From positions 39,938 to 79,237 of the forward strand of contig PAQL01000010.1 in NCBI GenBank assembly GCA_002709295.1: a stretch of 39,300 nucleotides of DNA, given 5' to 3'. Shown piece by piece: positions 33,192-39,300 of the stretch (position 1 is the stretch's first letter; each line of letters opens with the position of its first letter). Origin of the DNA: Phycisphaerae bacterium (GTDB lineage: Bacteria; Planctomycetota; Phycisphaerae; Phycisphaerales; SM1A02). Both the position numbers and the translations under genes were made by a program. The notes below the pieces were generated by a model that was not told the DNA's origin, made no database searches, and was given only the letters and a program-made list of their open reading frames with translations.

Positions 33192-33608
33192 GTGAGCCCC
33201 ACCTCGTCATCCCCGCACCAGCGCACCCGCGACGATCACGCCTCGGAGATCGCCGAGGACTACTGCGAGGCGATCGCGGAACTCGAGGACGGCGAGAACG
33301 GCTGCCGGGTGACCGAGCTCGCCTCCCGTTTCGGGGTCTCGCACGTCACGGTGGTCAGGACCGTCAAGCGACTCGAGCGTGACGGCCTCGCCGAGACCCG
33401 ACCCCGCAAGCCGATCCGTCTGACCGAGGCCGGACGCCGCCTCGCCGCGTCCTGCCGCCGGAGACACGAGATCGTCTACCGGTTCCTCCTCGCCATCGGA
33501 GTCGACCCCAGGATCGCCGCGGTCGATGCCGAGGGGATCGAACACCACGTCAGCCCGTCCACGCTGGCCCGCTTCCGAAAGATCGCCGAAGAGCGGACCT
33601 CCGGATGA
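33192..33608 (+). CDS. mntR: manganese-responsive DtxR-family regulator MntR
   Basis: The protein has 138 residues with a GTG start. It matches the Gram-negative MntR type end to end: 'RDDHASEIAEDYCEAIAEL', with the Asp/Glu metal-site residues in the first helix, and a winged helix-turn-helix 'VTELASRFGVSHVTVVRTVKRLERDGL'. 'RPRKPIRLTEAGRRLA' is the wing, 'RRRHEIVYRFLLAIGV' is the H-x3-Y/E helix, and 'DAEGIEHHVSPSTLARF' is the metal-binding EGIEHH motif. MntR with bound Mn(II) represses manganese uptake genes. Its stop is 77 bases before the start of the metal ABC importer genes, which carry a promoter with an MntR-box-like repeat, so the regulator-target relationship is very likely. Confidence 0.93.
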   Translation: MSPTSSSPHQRTRDDHASEIAEDYCEAIAELEDGENGCRVTELASRFGVSHVTVVRTVKRLERDGLAETRPRKPIRLTEAGRRLAASCRRRHEIVYRFLLAIGVDPRIAAVDAEGIEHHVSPSTLARFRKIAEERTSG

Positions 33609-33637
33609 ACCCCTGCTCCGGAGGCCTCGAGAGTCTC

Positions 33638-33666
33638 TTGACCTCTCTTGTAGCCTGGGCTACGAT
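33638..33666 (+). promoter_or_regulatory. importer promoter with overlapping MntR-box-like operator
   Basis: TTGACC (33638-33643), exactly 17 bases, TACGAT (33661-33666). Inside it GTAGC-CTGG-GCTAC (33650-33663) is a perfect inverted repeat that covers the spacer and half of the -10. Its TAGC-N4-GCTA core is the same as in the known enterobacterial MntR box (ACATAGC-N4-GCTATGT). Binding here would block RNA polymerase. Confidence 0.85.
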
Positions 33667-33685
33667 CGTGGGACTGGAGAATCCA

Positions 33686-34663
33686 ATGCACCCTAGTCTT
33701 CGCTCGCTTCTCGCCATCGCATCACTTTTCTGCGGCGGCCTCACCCCGCTCTCCGCGGAGTCCCCGGCCCTCGATCGACCCACGATCGTCTGCACCGTGG
33801 GGATGGTCGCGGACGTCACCCGATCCGTCGCGGGTGATCGCGCGGACGTCTCCAGCCTCATCGGACCGGGTGTCGATCCGCACCTGTACAAGCCGACTCG
33901 ATCCGACATCGGACGGCTGATGAAGGCCGATGTCGTCGTGGCGGTCGGACTGCATCTCGAAGGTCGCATGGACGAGACCCTCGATCGTGCCGCGAAGTCG
34001 GGGCGTACCGTGGTCCGGGTCGGCGAACTCCTGCCGAAGGACCTTCTCCTGCGCGAATCCGAGGAGAACGCCATGGATCCTCATCTCTGGATGAACCCGC
34101 GAGTCTGGGCCATGACCGCGGGGCCGATCTCGAAGGCCCTGTCGAAAGTCGATCCCGAGGGCGCCGAGATCTATGCCTCCAACGCCGCCGCCCTGGTGAA
34201 GAACCTCGAAGAACTGGACGCATGGTCCGCGCAGAGGCTCGCCACGGTGCCCGAGAAGGCCCGGGTCCTGGTGACCGCCCACGACGCCTTCGAGTACTTC
34301 GGACGTCGATACGGATTCGAGGTCGTCGGCATCCAGGGCATCTCCACCGAGAGCGAAGCAGGCGTCCGGGACATCGGCCGGATCGTCGATCTCCTCGTGA
34401 GCCGCGGAATCCCCGCGGTCTTCGTCGAGTCGACCGTCCCACCGCGACACGTCGAGGCGCTGGTCGCCGGAGCCCGGGCTCGAGGACACACCGTCAAGGT
34501 GGGCGGCGAACTCTTCAGCGATGCGATGGGCGATGCCGGCACCTACGAAGGCACCTACCCGGGCATGATCGATCACAACATCACCACCATCGTCCGCGGC
34601 CTCGGCGGTGAAGCCCCGATTCGTGGTCGTCTCGGCAAGCTGGCTGAAGAATCCTCGGGATGA
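33686..34663 (+). CDS. metal ABC transporter substrate-binding protein (cluster A-I, TroA/MntA type)
   Basis: The protein has 325 residues from the ATG at 33686 (GGAGA five bases upstream), which gives a clean signal peptide (residues 1-24, ending TPLSA). A longer start at 33605 would overlap mntR and precede the promoter. The fold and metal ligands fit TroA/ZnuA proteins: H66 in 'DPHLYKP', H133 in 'DPHLWMNP', H199 in '[15 protein letters not shown]' and D279 in 'FSDAMG'. The His3Asp set matches TroA (H68, H133, H199, D279), which takes zinc and manganese, and differs from the His2-Glu-Asp set of PsaA-type manganese proteins. The MntR context nevertheless favours manganese. The stop overlaps the ATPase start by four bases (ATGA). 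Confidence 0.93.
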   Translation: MHPSLRSLLAIASLFCGGLTPLSAESPALDRPTIVCTVGMVADVTRSVAGDRADVSSLIGPGVDPHLYKPTRSDIGRLMKADVVVAVGLHLEGRMDETLDRAAKSGRTVVRVGELLPKDLLLRESEENAMDPHLWMNPRVWAMTAGPISKALSKVDPEGAEIYASNAAALVKNLEELDAWSAQRLATVPEKARVLVTAHDAFEYFGRRYGFEVVGIQGISTESEAGVRDIGRIVDLLVSRGIPAVFVESTVPPRHVEALVAGARARGHTVKVGGELFSDAMGDAGTYEGTYPGMIDHNITTIVRGLGGEAPIRGRLGKLAEESSG

Positions 34664-35487
34664 GCCCCGCCCCCCCCGATCGGACCAGCCTGCGTGATCG
34701 GCCCGAGCACTCCAGCTCGAGCCCGCTCTCCATCCACGCCATGACCGTGGCCTACGACCGCAAGCCGGTGCTCTGGGACGTCGACTACGACGCCCCCACG
34801 GGCAGGCTGGTCGCCATCGTCGGTCCCAACGGCGCCGGCAAGAGCACGCTCATCAAGGGATGCCTCGGCCTCGTCCCTCTCGCCAGCGGAGTCGTCGAAT
34901 ACCGGGGGCGACCGCTCGAGGAGGTCCGACAGCGGATCGGCTACGTGCCGCAGCGAGAATCCGTCGACTGGGAGTTTCCGGTGTCGGCGCTCGACGTCAC
35001 CCTGATGGGCCGCTACGGAAGGATCGGCTGGTGCCGGCCCATCGGCCGACGACACCGGGCCGCGGCCCGGGAATGCCTCGAACGCGTCGGCCTCGCGGGA
35101 CTCGAGAACCGGCAGATCGACCAGCTCTCCGGCGGACAGCAGCAGCGGGTCTTCCTCGCCAGGGCGCTCGCCCAGGAGGCGGACCTCTACTTCATGGATG
35201 AACCGTTCGCCGGGGTCGACGCCGCCACCGAACGTGCGATCGTCGAGGTCCTGCGTGACATGCGCGATGCCGGACGGACCGTGATCGTGGTGCATCACGA
35301 CCTCCAGACCGTTCCCGAATACTTCGACGAGGTCCTGCTGCTCAACATGCGGGTCGTGGCCGCCGGCCCGGTCGAGGATGCCTTCACCCGGGAGAATCTC
35401 CAGAAGACCTACGGGGGACGCCTCACGCTGCTCGCCGAAGCCGCGGAGGCGATCGCCAGAGGCCGCCGCGGACGGGATCGCGGATGA
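34660..35487 (+). CDS. metal ABC transporter ATP-binding protein
   Basis: The protein has 275 residues; its ATG overlaps the previous stop (ATGA). It has all ATPase motifs: Walker A 'GPNGAGKST' (55-63), Q-loop region '[17 protein letters not shown]' (about 93-109, the 'DWxFPV' being typical for Mn/Zn/Fe importers), signature 'LSGGQQQR' (156-163), Walker B 'DLYFMDEPF' (175-183) and H-loop 'VIVVHHDL'. A polar, Ser/Pro-rich extension of about 22 residues precedes the ATPase domain, and an Arg/Ala-rich helix ends it. The protein energises the two permeases that follow in the same operon. Its stop again overlaps the next start by four bases. Confidence 0.95.
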   Translation: MSPAPPDRTSLRDRPEHSSSSPLSIHAMTVAYDRKPVLWDVDYDAPTGRLVAIVGPNGAGKSTLIKGCLGLVPLASGVVEYRGRPLEEVRQRIGYVPQRESVDWEFPVSALDVTLMGRYGRIGWCRPIGRRHRAAARECLERVGLAGLENRQIDQLSGGQQQRVFLARALAQEADLYFMDEPFAGVDAATERAIVEVLRDMRDAGRTVIVVHHDLQTVPEYFDEVLLLNMRVVAAGPVEDAFTRENLQKTYGGRLTLLAEAAEAIARGRRGRDRG

Positions 35488-36836
35488 CCGCCGTCCTCGT
35501 CGGATCAGACGCTGCGGACTGGTCGGAGCTCCTTGAACTGGCGACCTTCCAGGGCGGTTTCAACGCCACCATCGTGACCATCGGCACCATGATGCTGGGC
35601 ATATCCGCGGGAGTGGTGGGTGTCTTCGCCCTGCTCCGACGACGCGCCCTCGTGGCCGATGCCCTCAGCCACGCCACCCTTCCCGGCATCGCGATCGCCT
35701 TCATGGCCTCCATCCTTCTGGGCGGCGACGGACGTTCCCTGCCGTTGCTTCTCGCCGGAGCCGCGGTCAGCGGGGTGGCGGGCGTCCTGGCGATCCAGGC
35801 TCTCGGGCGGTGGACCCGACTGCGGGAGGACGCCTCGATCGCCATCGTCCTCAGCGTCTCCTTCGGCATCGGGGTGGTGCTGCTGAGCTGGATACAGAGC
35901 AACGAACCCTCGAGCTCCGCCGGACTCGACCACTTCATCTACGGACGCACCGCCTCGATGCTTCCCGGTGACGCCTGGACGATGTCCCTGCTCGCGGTCG
36001 TCACGGTCACCCTGACCACGACCCTGCGACGTGAGTTCGGCCTGGTCTGCTTCGACCGGGACTTCGCGATCTCGACCGGCTGGCCGGTGGGCCTGATCGA
36101 TCTGCTGATGCTGGGACTGGTGGTCCTGGTGACCGTGGCGGGACTCCAGGCGGTCGGCATCGTGCTGGTGGTCGCGATGATCGTGATCCCACCCGTGGCG
36201 GCACGGTTCTGGACCGATCGACTCCGGGTCCTGCTGGTGCTCTCCGGAACCCTCGGCGGCCTCGGTGGATGGTTCGGGGCGGTGATCTCCGCAGGACTTC
36301 CCAACCAGCCCGCCGGTGCGGTCATCGTGCTCACGACCGGTGCGGTCTTCGCGATCAGCATGCTCCTCGCCCCGCGTCGAGGCGTGATCGCCATCGCCCT
36401 GCGTCGATTCGCCCTGCGGATCCGGATGGAGGGCGACCATGTCCTCGAGGCCGCGTGGGATCACGCCGCGGATCGAGGCATCGACCACCCCCGCCTCGAG
36501 GTTGACATGCTCCGAAGGATCGCCCGGGAGCGAGGCTGGACCCCCCTGTTCAACCGGCTCGTGAGAATGGCCCTTCATCGATCACGCATGATCATGAAGA
36601 CCTCCGCAGGATCGATCGAGCTCACCCCATCGGGTCGACGACGCGGTGCGACCGTCGCCAGGAATCATCTGCTCTGGGAGCGGTACCTCACCACCCATGC
36701 GGACGTCGCGCCGAACCACGTCGACTGGTCCGTGGACCAGGTCGAGCACGTCCTGTCCGCGGAACTGGTGGCAAGTCTGGAGGAGGCCCTGGTCGCCGAA
36801 GGTGTGGACGTCCCCCCGCGGGAGTCGTCGCCTTGA
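35484..36836 (+). CDS. metal ABC permease fused to a DtxR/MntR-like C-terminal domain (first)
   Basis: The protein has 450 residues, about 150 more than an ordinary ABC-3 permease. Residues about 25-300 form the permease with eight or so helices and family motifs '[18 protein letters not shown]' and '[20 protein letters not shown]'. Residues about 335-395 look like a winged helix ('[20 protein letters not shown]', '[14 protein letters not shown]'). Residues 393-437 align with the DtxR/MntR metal-binding and dimerisation helices: H395 and E399 ('[10 protein letters not shown]', equal to DtxR H79/E83), then D418, E421 and H422 in 'VDQVEHVLS' (equal to DtxR C102/E105/H106; MntR has Glu at the first). 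The usual H98 position is D414. The domain should face the cytoplasm. A metal-sensing feedback role, or cleavage as in chlamydial YtgCR, is inferred. Confidence 0.9.
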   Translation: MTAVLVGSDAADWSELLELATFQGGFNATIVTIGTMMLGISAGVVGVFALLRRRALVADALSHATLPGIAIAFMASILLGGDGRSLPLLLAGAAVSGVAGVLAIQALGRWTRLREDASIAIVLSVSFGIGVVLLSWIQSNEPSSSAGLDHFIYGRTASMLPGDAWTMSLLAVVTVTLTTTLRREFGLVCFDRDFAISTGWPVGLIDLLMLGLVVLVTVAGLQAVGIVLVVAMIVIPPVAARFWTDRLRVLLVLSGTLGGLGGWFGAVISAGLPNQPAGAVIVLTTGAVFAISMLLAPRRGVIAIALRRFALRIRMEGDHVLEAAWDHAADRGIDHPRLEVDMLRRIARERGWTPLFNRLVRMALHRSRMIMKTSAGSIELTPSGRRRGATVARNHLLWERYLTTHADVAPNHVDWSVDQVEHVLSAELVASLEEALVAEGVDVPPRESSP

Positions 36837-38137
36837 ACTCCCTCGATCCCGCTCTCGATCTCTTTCCCCTCGCGGCGTCCATCCTCGCGGCGATCACCTG
36901 CGGGGTGCTGGGGAACTTCCTGCTTCTCCGCCGTGAAAGCCTGATGGGCGACGCCATCTCCCATGGCGTGCTGCCCGGACTGGTGATCGGATTCCTGATC
37001 ACCGGGGACCGGAGCCCGTTCACCATGCTGATCGGCGCCACCGTCGCGGGCATCGCGACCGTGCTTCTGGTCATGCTGGTGCGACGGCTGGGACGCGTCG
37101 AGGCGGGAGCCGCGATGGGCGTCGTGTTCAGCGTCCTCTTCGCACTCGGAGTGCTGCTCATCGAGCGAGCGGCTCGTCAGACCGACATCGACGCGGACTG
37201 CGTGCTGCACGGCCAGCTCGAGACGCTCGCCTGGTACGACGCCCCCGCCCTGTGGCGCGACGTGCCCGCCTGGACGACGATCGAGAGCATCCCCCGACAG
37301 GTGTGGGGTCTGGTGATCGCCTGTCTTCTGGCCTGCGGATTCGTGATCGCCTTCTTCAAGGAACTCCGACTGGCCGCCTTCGATCCGGGACTCGCCTCCT
37401 CGCTCGGTCTTCGCCCCCGGGCGATCGATCTGGTCACCATGGTGCTGGTGGCGATCGCCACTGTGGCGAGTTTCGAGGCCGTGGGTTCGATCCTCGTGAT
37501 CGCGATGCTGATCTGCCCGGCCGCCACCGCCCGCCTGCTCACCGACCGGCTTTCCCGGCAGGTCCTCCTCAGCGTGGTGGTGGCGATCGCGACCGCGGTG
37601 CTGGGCTACCGCGCCGCGACGGTCGTGCCGTCCTGGTTCGATGACGAATCGGTCAACGCCGCGGGATCGATGGCGATGACCGCCGGAATCATCCTCGTGG
37701 CCGCGATCCTGCTCGCCCCCGTCCACGGCGTGGTCTCCAGAAGCATCCGGTCCCGGCGTCTGGCCCGTCGCATCGCGGTCGACGATCTCCTCGCCACCCT
37801 GCTTCGCACCGAAGAGGCTCGTTCACCGGATGCGGTGCCGGCTTCGGCCGTGAATCTCCTCCGCCCGCCGAAACCCGCCGCGATCGAGCGGGCCCGCCGG
37901 TCGGGCCTCGTCGAGGGCCGTTCCGGCTCCGACCTGAGACTCACCGAGGATGGCCGCCGGGTCGCGCGGGACGTGCTGCGGCGACACCGTCTCTGGGAGA
38001 CCTACCTCGTCGAGGAGGCCGGCCTCTCTCCCGATCACGTCCACGACCCCGCCGAGGTCCTGGAGCACCTCGGCCCCATCCCGTCGATCAGGTCCAGCCG
38101 GGACCCGCACGGCCGCCCCATCCCCGACCCCGACTGA
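36833..38137 (+). CDS. metal ABC permease fused to a DtxR/MntR-like C-terminal domain (second)
   Basis: The protein has 434 residues. The start is TTG at 36833, overlapping the previous stop (TTGA). Residues about 10-300 are an ABC-3 permease ('LLLRRESLMGDAISHGVLPGL' in pattern, 'AVGSILVIAMLICPAATARLL'). A cytoplasmic extension follows: a shortened winged helix (about 345-383, 'AAIERARRSGLVEGRSGSDL', 'LRLTEDGRRVA') and the DtxR-type metal region. Here every ligand position is kept: H385 and E389 ('RRHRLWETYL'), H404, E408, E411 and H412 in 'VHDPAEVLEHLG'. The last dimerisation helix is cut short and replaced by a polar tail. It differs clearly from the first permease, so the pair is an old heterodimer-type arrangement. 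Both permeases carrying a sensor-like domain is unusual. Confidence 0.9.
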   Translation: MNSLDPALDLFPLAASILAAITCGVLGNFLLLRRESLMGDAISHGVLPGLVIGFLITGDRSPFTMLIGATVAGIATVLLVMLVRRLGRVEAGAAMGVVFSVLFALGVLLIERAARQTDIDADCVLHGQLETLAWYDAPALWRDVPAWTTIESIPRQVWGLVIACLLACGFVIAFFKELRLAAFDPGLASSLGLRPRAIDLVTMVLVAIATVASFEAVGSILVIAMLICPAATARLLTDRLSRQVLLSVVVAIATAVLGYRAATVVPSWFDDESVNAAGSMAMTAGIILVAAILLAPVHGVVSRSIRSRRLARRIAVDDLLATLLRTEEARSPDAVPASAVNLLRPPKPAAIERARRSGLVEGRSGSDLRLTEDGRRVARDVLRRHRLWETYLVEEAGLSPDHVHDPAEVLEHLGPIPSIRSSRDPHGRPIPDPD

Positions 38138-38166
38138 CCCACCACGATCACCCGCGAACCTCGGGA

Positions 38167-38197
38167 CCGTGCCGGCGATCACCGGTGCGGCCTCTTT
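38167..38197 (+). terminator. terminator of the metal importer operon
   Basis: CCGTGCCGG (38167-38175) and CCGGTGCGG (38182-38190) form a 9-bp stem with two G-U pairs and a six-base loop, followed by CCTCTTTCACTTCT. It lies between the importer operon and the convergent phosphatase gene. Confidence 0.65.
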
Positions 38198-38208
38198 CAC
38201 TTCTCGAG

Positions 38209-39228
38209 TCAATCGCGATGTCTTGCATGACACGCGATGCAGGAGCTCCGAACCGCCGCCATGGAGCGGTCCAGGGCCACCCGATCGACACGCGGCGCCA
38301 GCAGCAGCGACTCCAGCGCCGACACCTTGCGGGCGTCATGGGCCAACCGGGCCTTGAAGTCGGGGTCGGCCTCGCCCTTCGCCCGGGCTCCCTCGGACGC
38401 GATCCGAAGCAGGTCGGCGAGCCGTCCCGCCTCCGCTGCGGGCACGAGATCCGGGTGGTCTTCGGGGGTGCGCCACCCGGCATCCGAGATCAGCTGGAGA
38501 TGCTCGAGGACGAGATCCATCCGGATCATCGCATCGACGAAGTCGTCCGGACGATCGACCGCGGGAAAGTCCGAAGCGATCGAATCGAGGTCCGCCTGCT
38601 CGAACCGCGTGGAACTGGAGGCCCGCTGAAAGAGCCCCCGGTAGCGAGGCGAGGTGCCCGACACGTGCATCCGTTCGATCACCTCGTCCGGACTCGCCCA
38701 GCCCGCACCGACCACGACCGCCGCGGCCGCACATGCACTCCGGTGCATGCCATGGTGGCAGTGGATGTAGACCACTCCATCCTCGAGACCGTCGAGCACC
38801 GCCCGGGTCAGCTGCAGACGGCGATGCTCGTCGAAGCCGTCGTAGCCGACGGGCAGGTGGATGTAGCGCATTCCACGAACCCGTGCGGCGTCGACCGCCG
38901 GTGTCGCTCCGTCGACGCTCACGATGGTGCGGACTCCCATGCCCGCCAGACTGTCCATTCCGGTCTCCGCATGTGGAGCGCTTCCGGAGACGACGTTCTC
39001 ATGAAAGGCGACGAGATTGCTCAGTCCGGGTGCGGCCGCGGGTGCCATGACGTCGGGCGTCGGGACCGACGGGGAGTGCCGTACGGACGCCGCCGGCACC
39101 GCCTCGACCAGTCGACCCCGGTCCGGACCGCAGCCCGCTCCCTCGAGAAGCAGCGATGCCGCCAGAGGTACCAACCACCAGAGAGGATGTCGGAACCCGC
39201 GTGGCGGGGCGAGGTCTTCCAAGGACAT
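38209..39228 (-). CDS. lipoprotein with tyrosine-phosphatase-like and cytochrome c'-like parts
   Basis: The protein has 339 residues. The N-terminal hydrophobic segment (16-32) ends 'LEGAGC', a plausible lipobox with C33. Residues about 70-195 fit a dual-specificity (cysteine-based) protein phosphatase: a 'MGVRTIVSVDGATP' strand, a possible general acid D130 in 'VGYDGFDEH', and the P-loop 'YIHCHHGMHRSACAAAA' with the CX5R signature (C157, R163). Residues about 220-339 are helical and end in a haem-binding CxxCH (C330, C333, H334) nearly at the C-terminus, with a basic 'HARHRD' after it, as in class II cytochrome c'. Both parts would be periplasmic. The combination is unusual. There is no Shine-Dalgarno; a -10-like TAGAGT lies six bases before the ATG. 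Confidence 0.85.
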   Translation of the reverse strand: MSLEDLAPPRGFRHPLWWLVPLAASLLLEGAGCGPDRGRLVEAVPAASVRHSPSVPTPDVMAPAAAPGLSNLVAFHENVVSGSAPHAETGMDSLAGMGVRTIVSVDGATPAVDAARVRGMRYIHLPVGYDGFDEHRRLQLTRAVLDGLEDGVVYIHCHHGMHRSACAAAAVVVGAGWASPDEVIERMHVSGTSPRYRGLFQRASSSTRFEQADLDSIASDFPAVDRPDDFVDAMIRMDLVLEHLQLISDAGWRTPEDHPDLVPAAEAGRLADLLRIASEGARAKGEADPDFKARLAHDARKVSALESLLLAPRVDRVALDRSMAAVRSSCIACHARHRD

Positions 39229-39234
39229 GGCGGA

Positions 39235-39240
39235 ACTCTA
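39235..39240 (-). promoter_or_regulatory. -10-like hexamer six bases before the phosphatase-lipoprotein start
   Basis: Minus strand GG-TAGAGT-TCCGCC-ATG. Same geometry as at gcvT, the DCC gene and mntR. The 60 bases up to the window end show no other feature. Confidence 0.45.
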
Positions 39241-39300
39241 CCCATCCGGCACCCCCGAGGCCATGACCGACGCGGTCGAGGGATGCCACCGGACTCAGGT

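Noticed and set aside
33605-33685. Upstream ATG at 33605 for the metal-binding protein (overlapping the mntR stop)
   Set aside because: It would place the promoter and operator inside the coding sequence and add 27 residues before the signal peptide; the ATG at 33686 has a good ribosome site.

Overview
The window comes from a high-GC, Gram-negative-type bacterium, most likely a planctomycete of the Phycisphaerae group. This is an inference from gene content. Pointers are the short dockerin-like C-terminal repeats ending in 'WG.CP', the PEP-CTERM-like tails with RRRR ends, a GFTVVELL pseudopilin, an LpxC-FabZ fusion, and a vWA/ExbB/ExbD/ExbD cluster. No rRNA, tRNA, CRISPR array, insertion sequence or prophage is visible. 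It reads as an ordinary chromosomal stretch.

Layout. 1-456: end of a DoxX-family membrane protein. 586-5869: a tightly packed cluster of a membrane-anchored vWA protein, an ExbB/TolQ-type channel protein, two ExbD proteins and an 806-residue exported helical (TPR-like) protein. 5895-6605 (-): a UVR-motif protein. 7041-7964: a sigma-70 family factor with a long leader. 8083-9210 (-): aminomethyltransferase GcvT. 9397-9504: a 35-residue membrane peptide. 9621-15938: an outer-membrane biogenesis block (BamA, two OmpH/Skp-like proteins, LpxD, LpxC-FabZ), strong evidence for a lipid A-containing outer membrane. 16060-17350: two unrecognised cytoplasmic proteins. 17368-18543 (-): an M24 peptidase. 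18663-19028: a small lipoprotein. 19149-22263 (-): a four-gene cluster of a His/Cys-rich exported protein, a pseudopilin and two related secreted proteins, perhaps linked to metal handling. 22443-28579: housekeeping and small families (EttA, DUF2071, a three-TM protein, DCC, DUF2237, MarC, and a CarH-like MerR/B12-type regulator). 28618-33127: three secreted lectin-type proteins with dockerin-like or PEP-CTERM-like ends.

33192-38137 is the most interesting locus: an MntR regulator followed by a complete metal ABC importer (substrate-binding protein, ATPase, two permeases). The importer has a TTGACC-N17-TACGAT promoter overlapped by an inverted repeat with the TAGC-N4-GCTA core of MntR boxes. 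Both permeases carry a C-terminal extension that resembles the winged-helix and metal-binding/dimerisation part of DtxR/MntR, with most of the metal ligands kept. This recalls the chlamydial YtgCR permease-repressor fusion, but here it is duplicated and sits beside a free MntR. The window ends with a lipoprotein (38209-39228, -) that joins a tyrosine-phosphatase-like domain to a C-terminal cytochrome c'-type haem motif.

A second theme is gene starts. Four unrelated genes (gcvT, the DCC protein, mntR and the phosphatase lipoprotein) have a -10-like TANNNT hexamer exactly six bases before the start codon and no Shine-Dalgarno sequence, which suggests leaderless transcripts.
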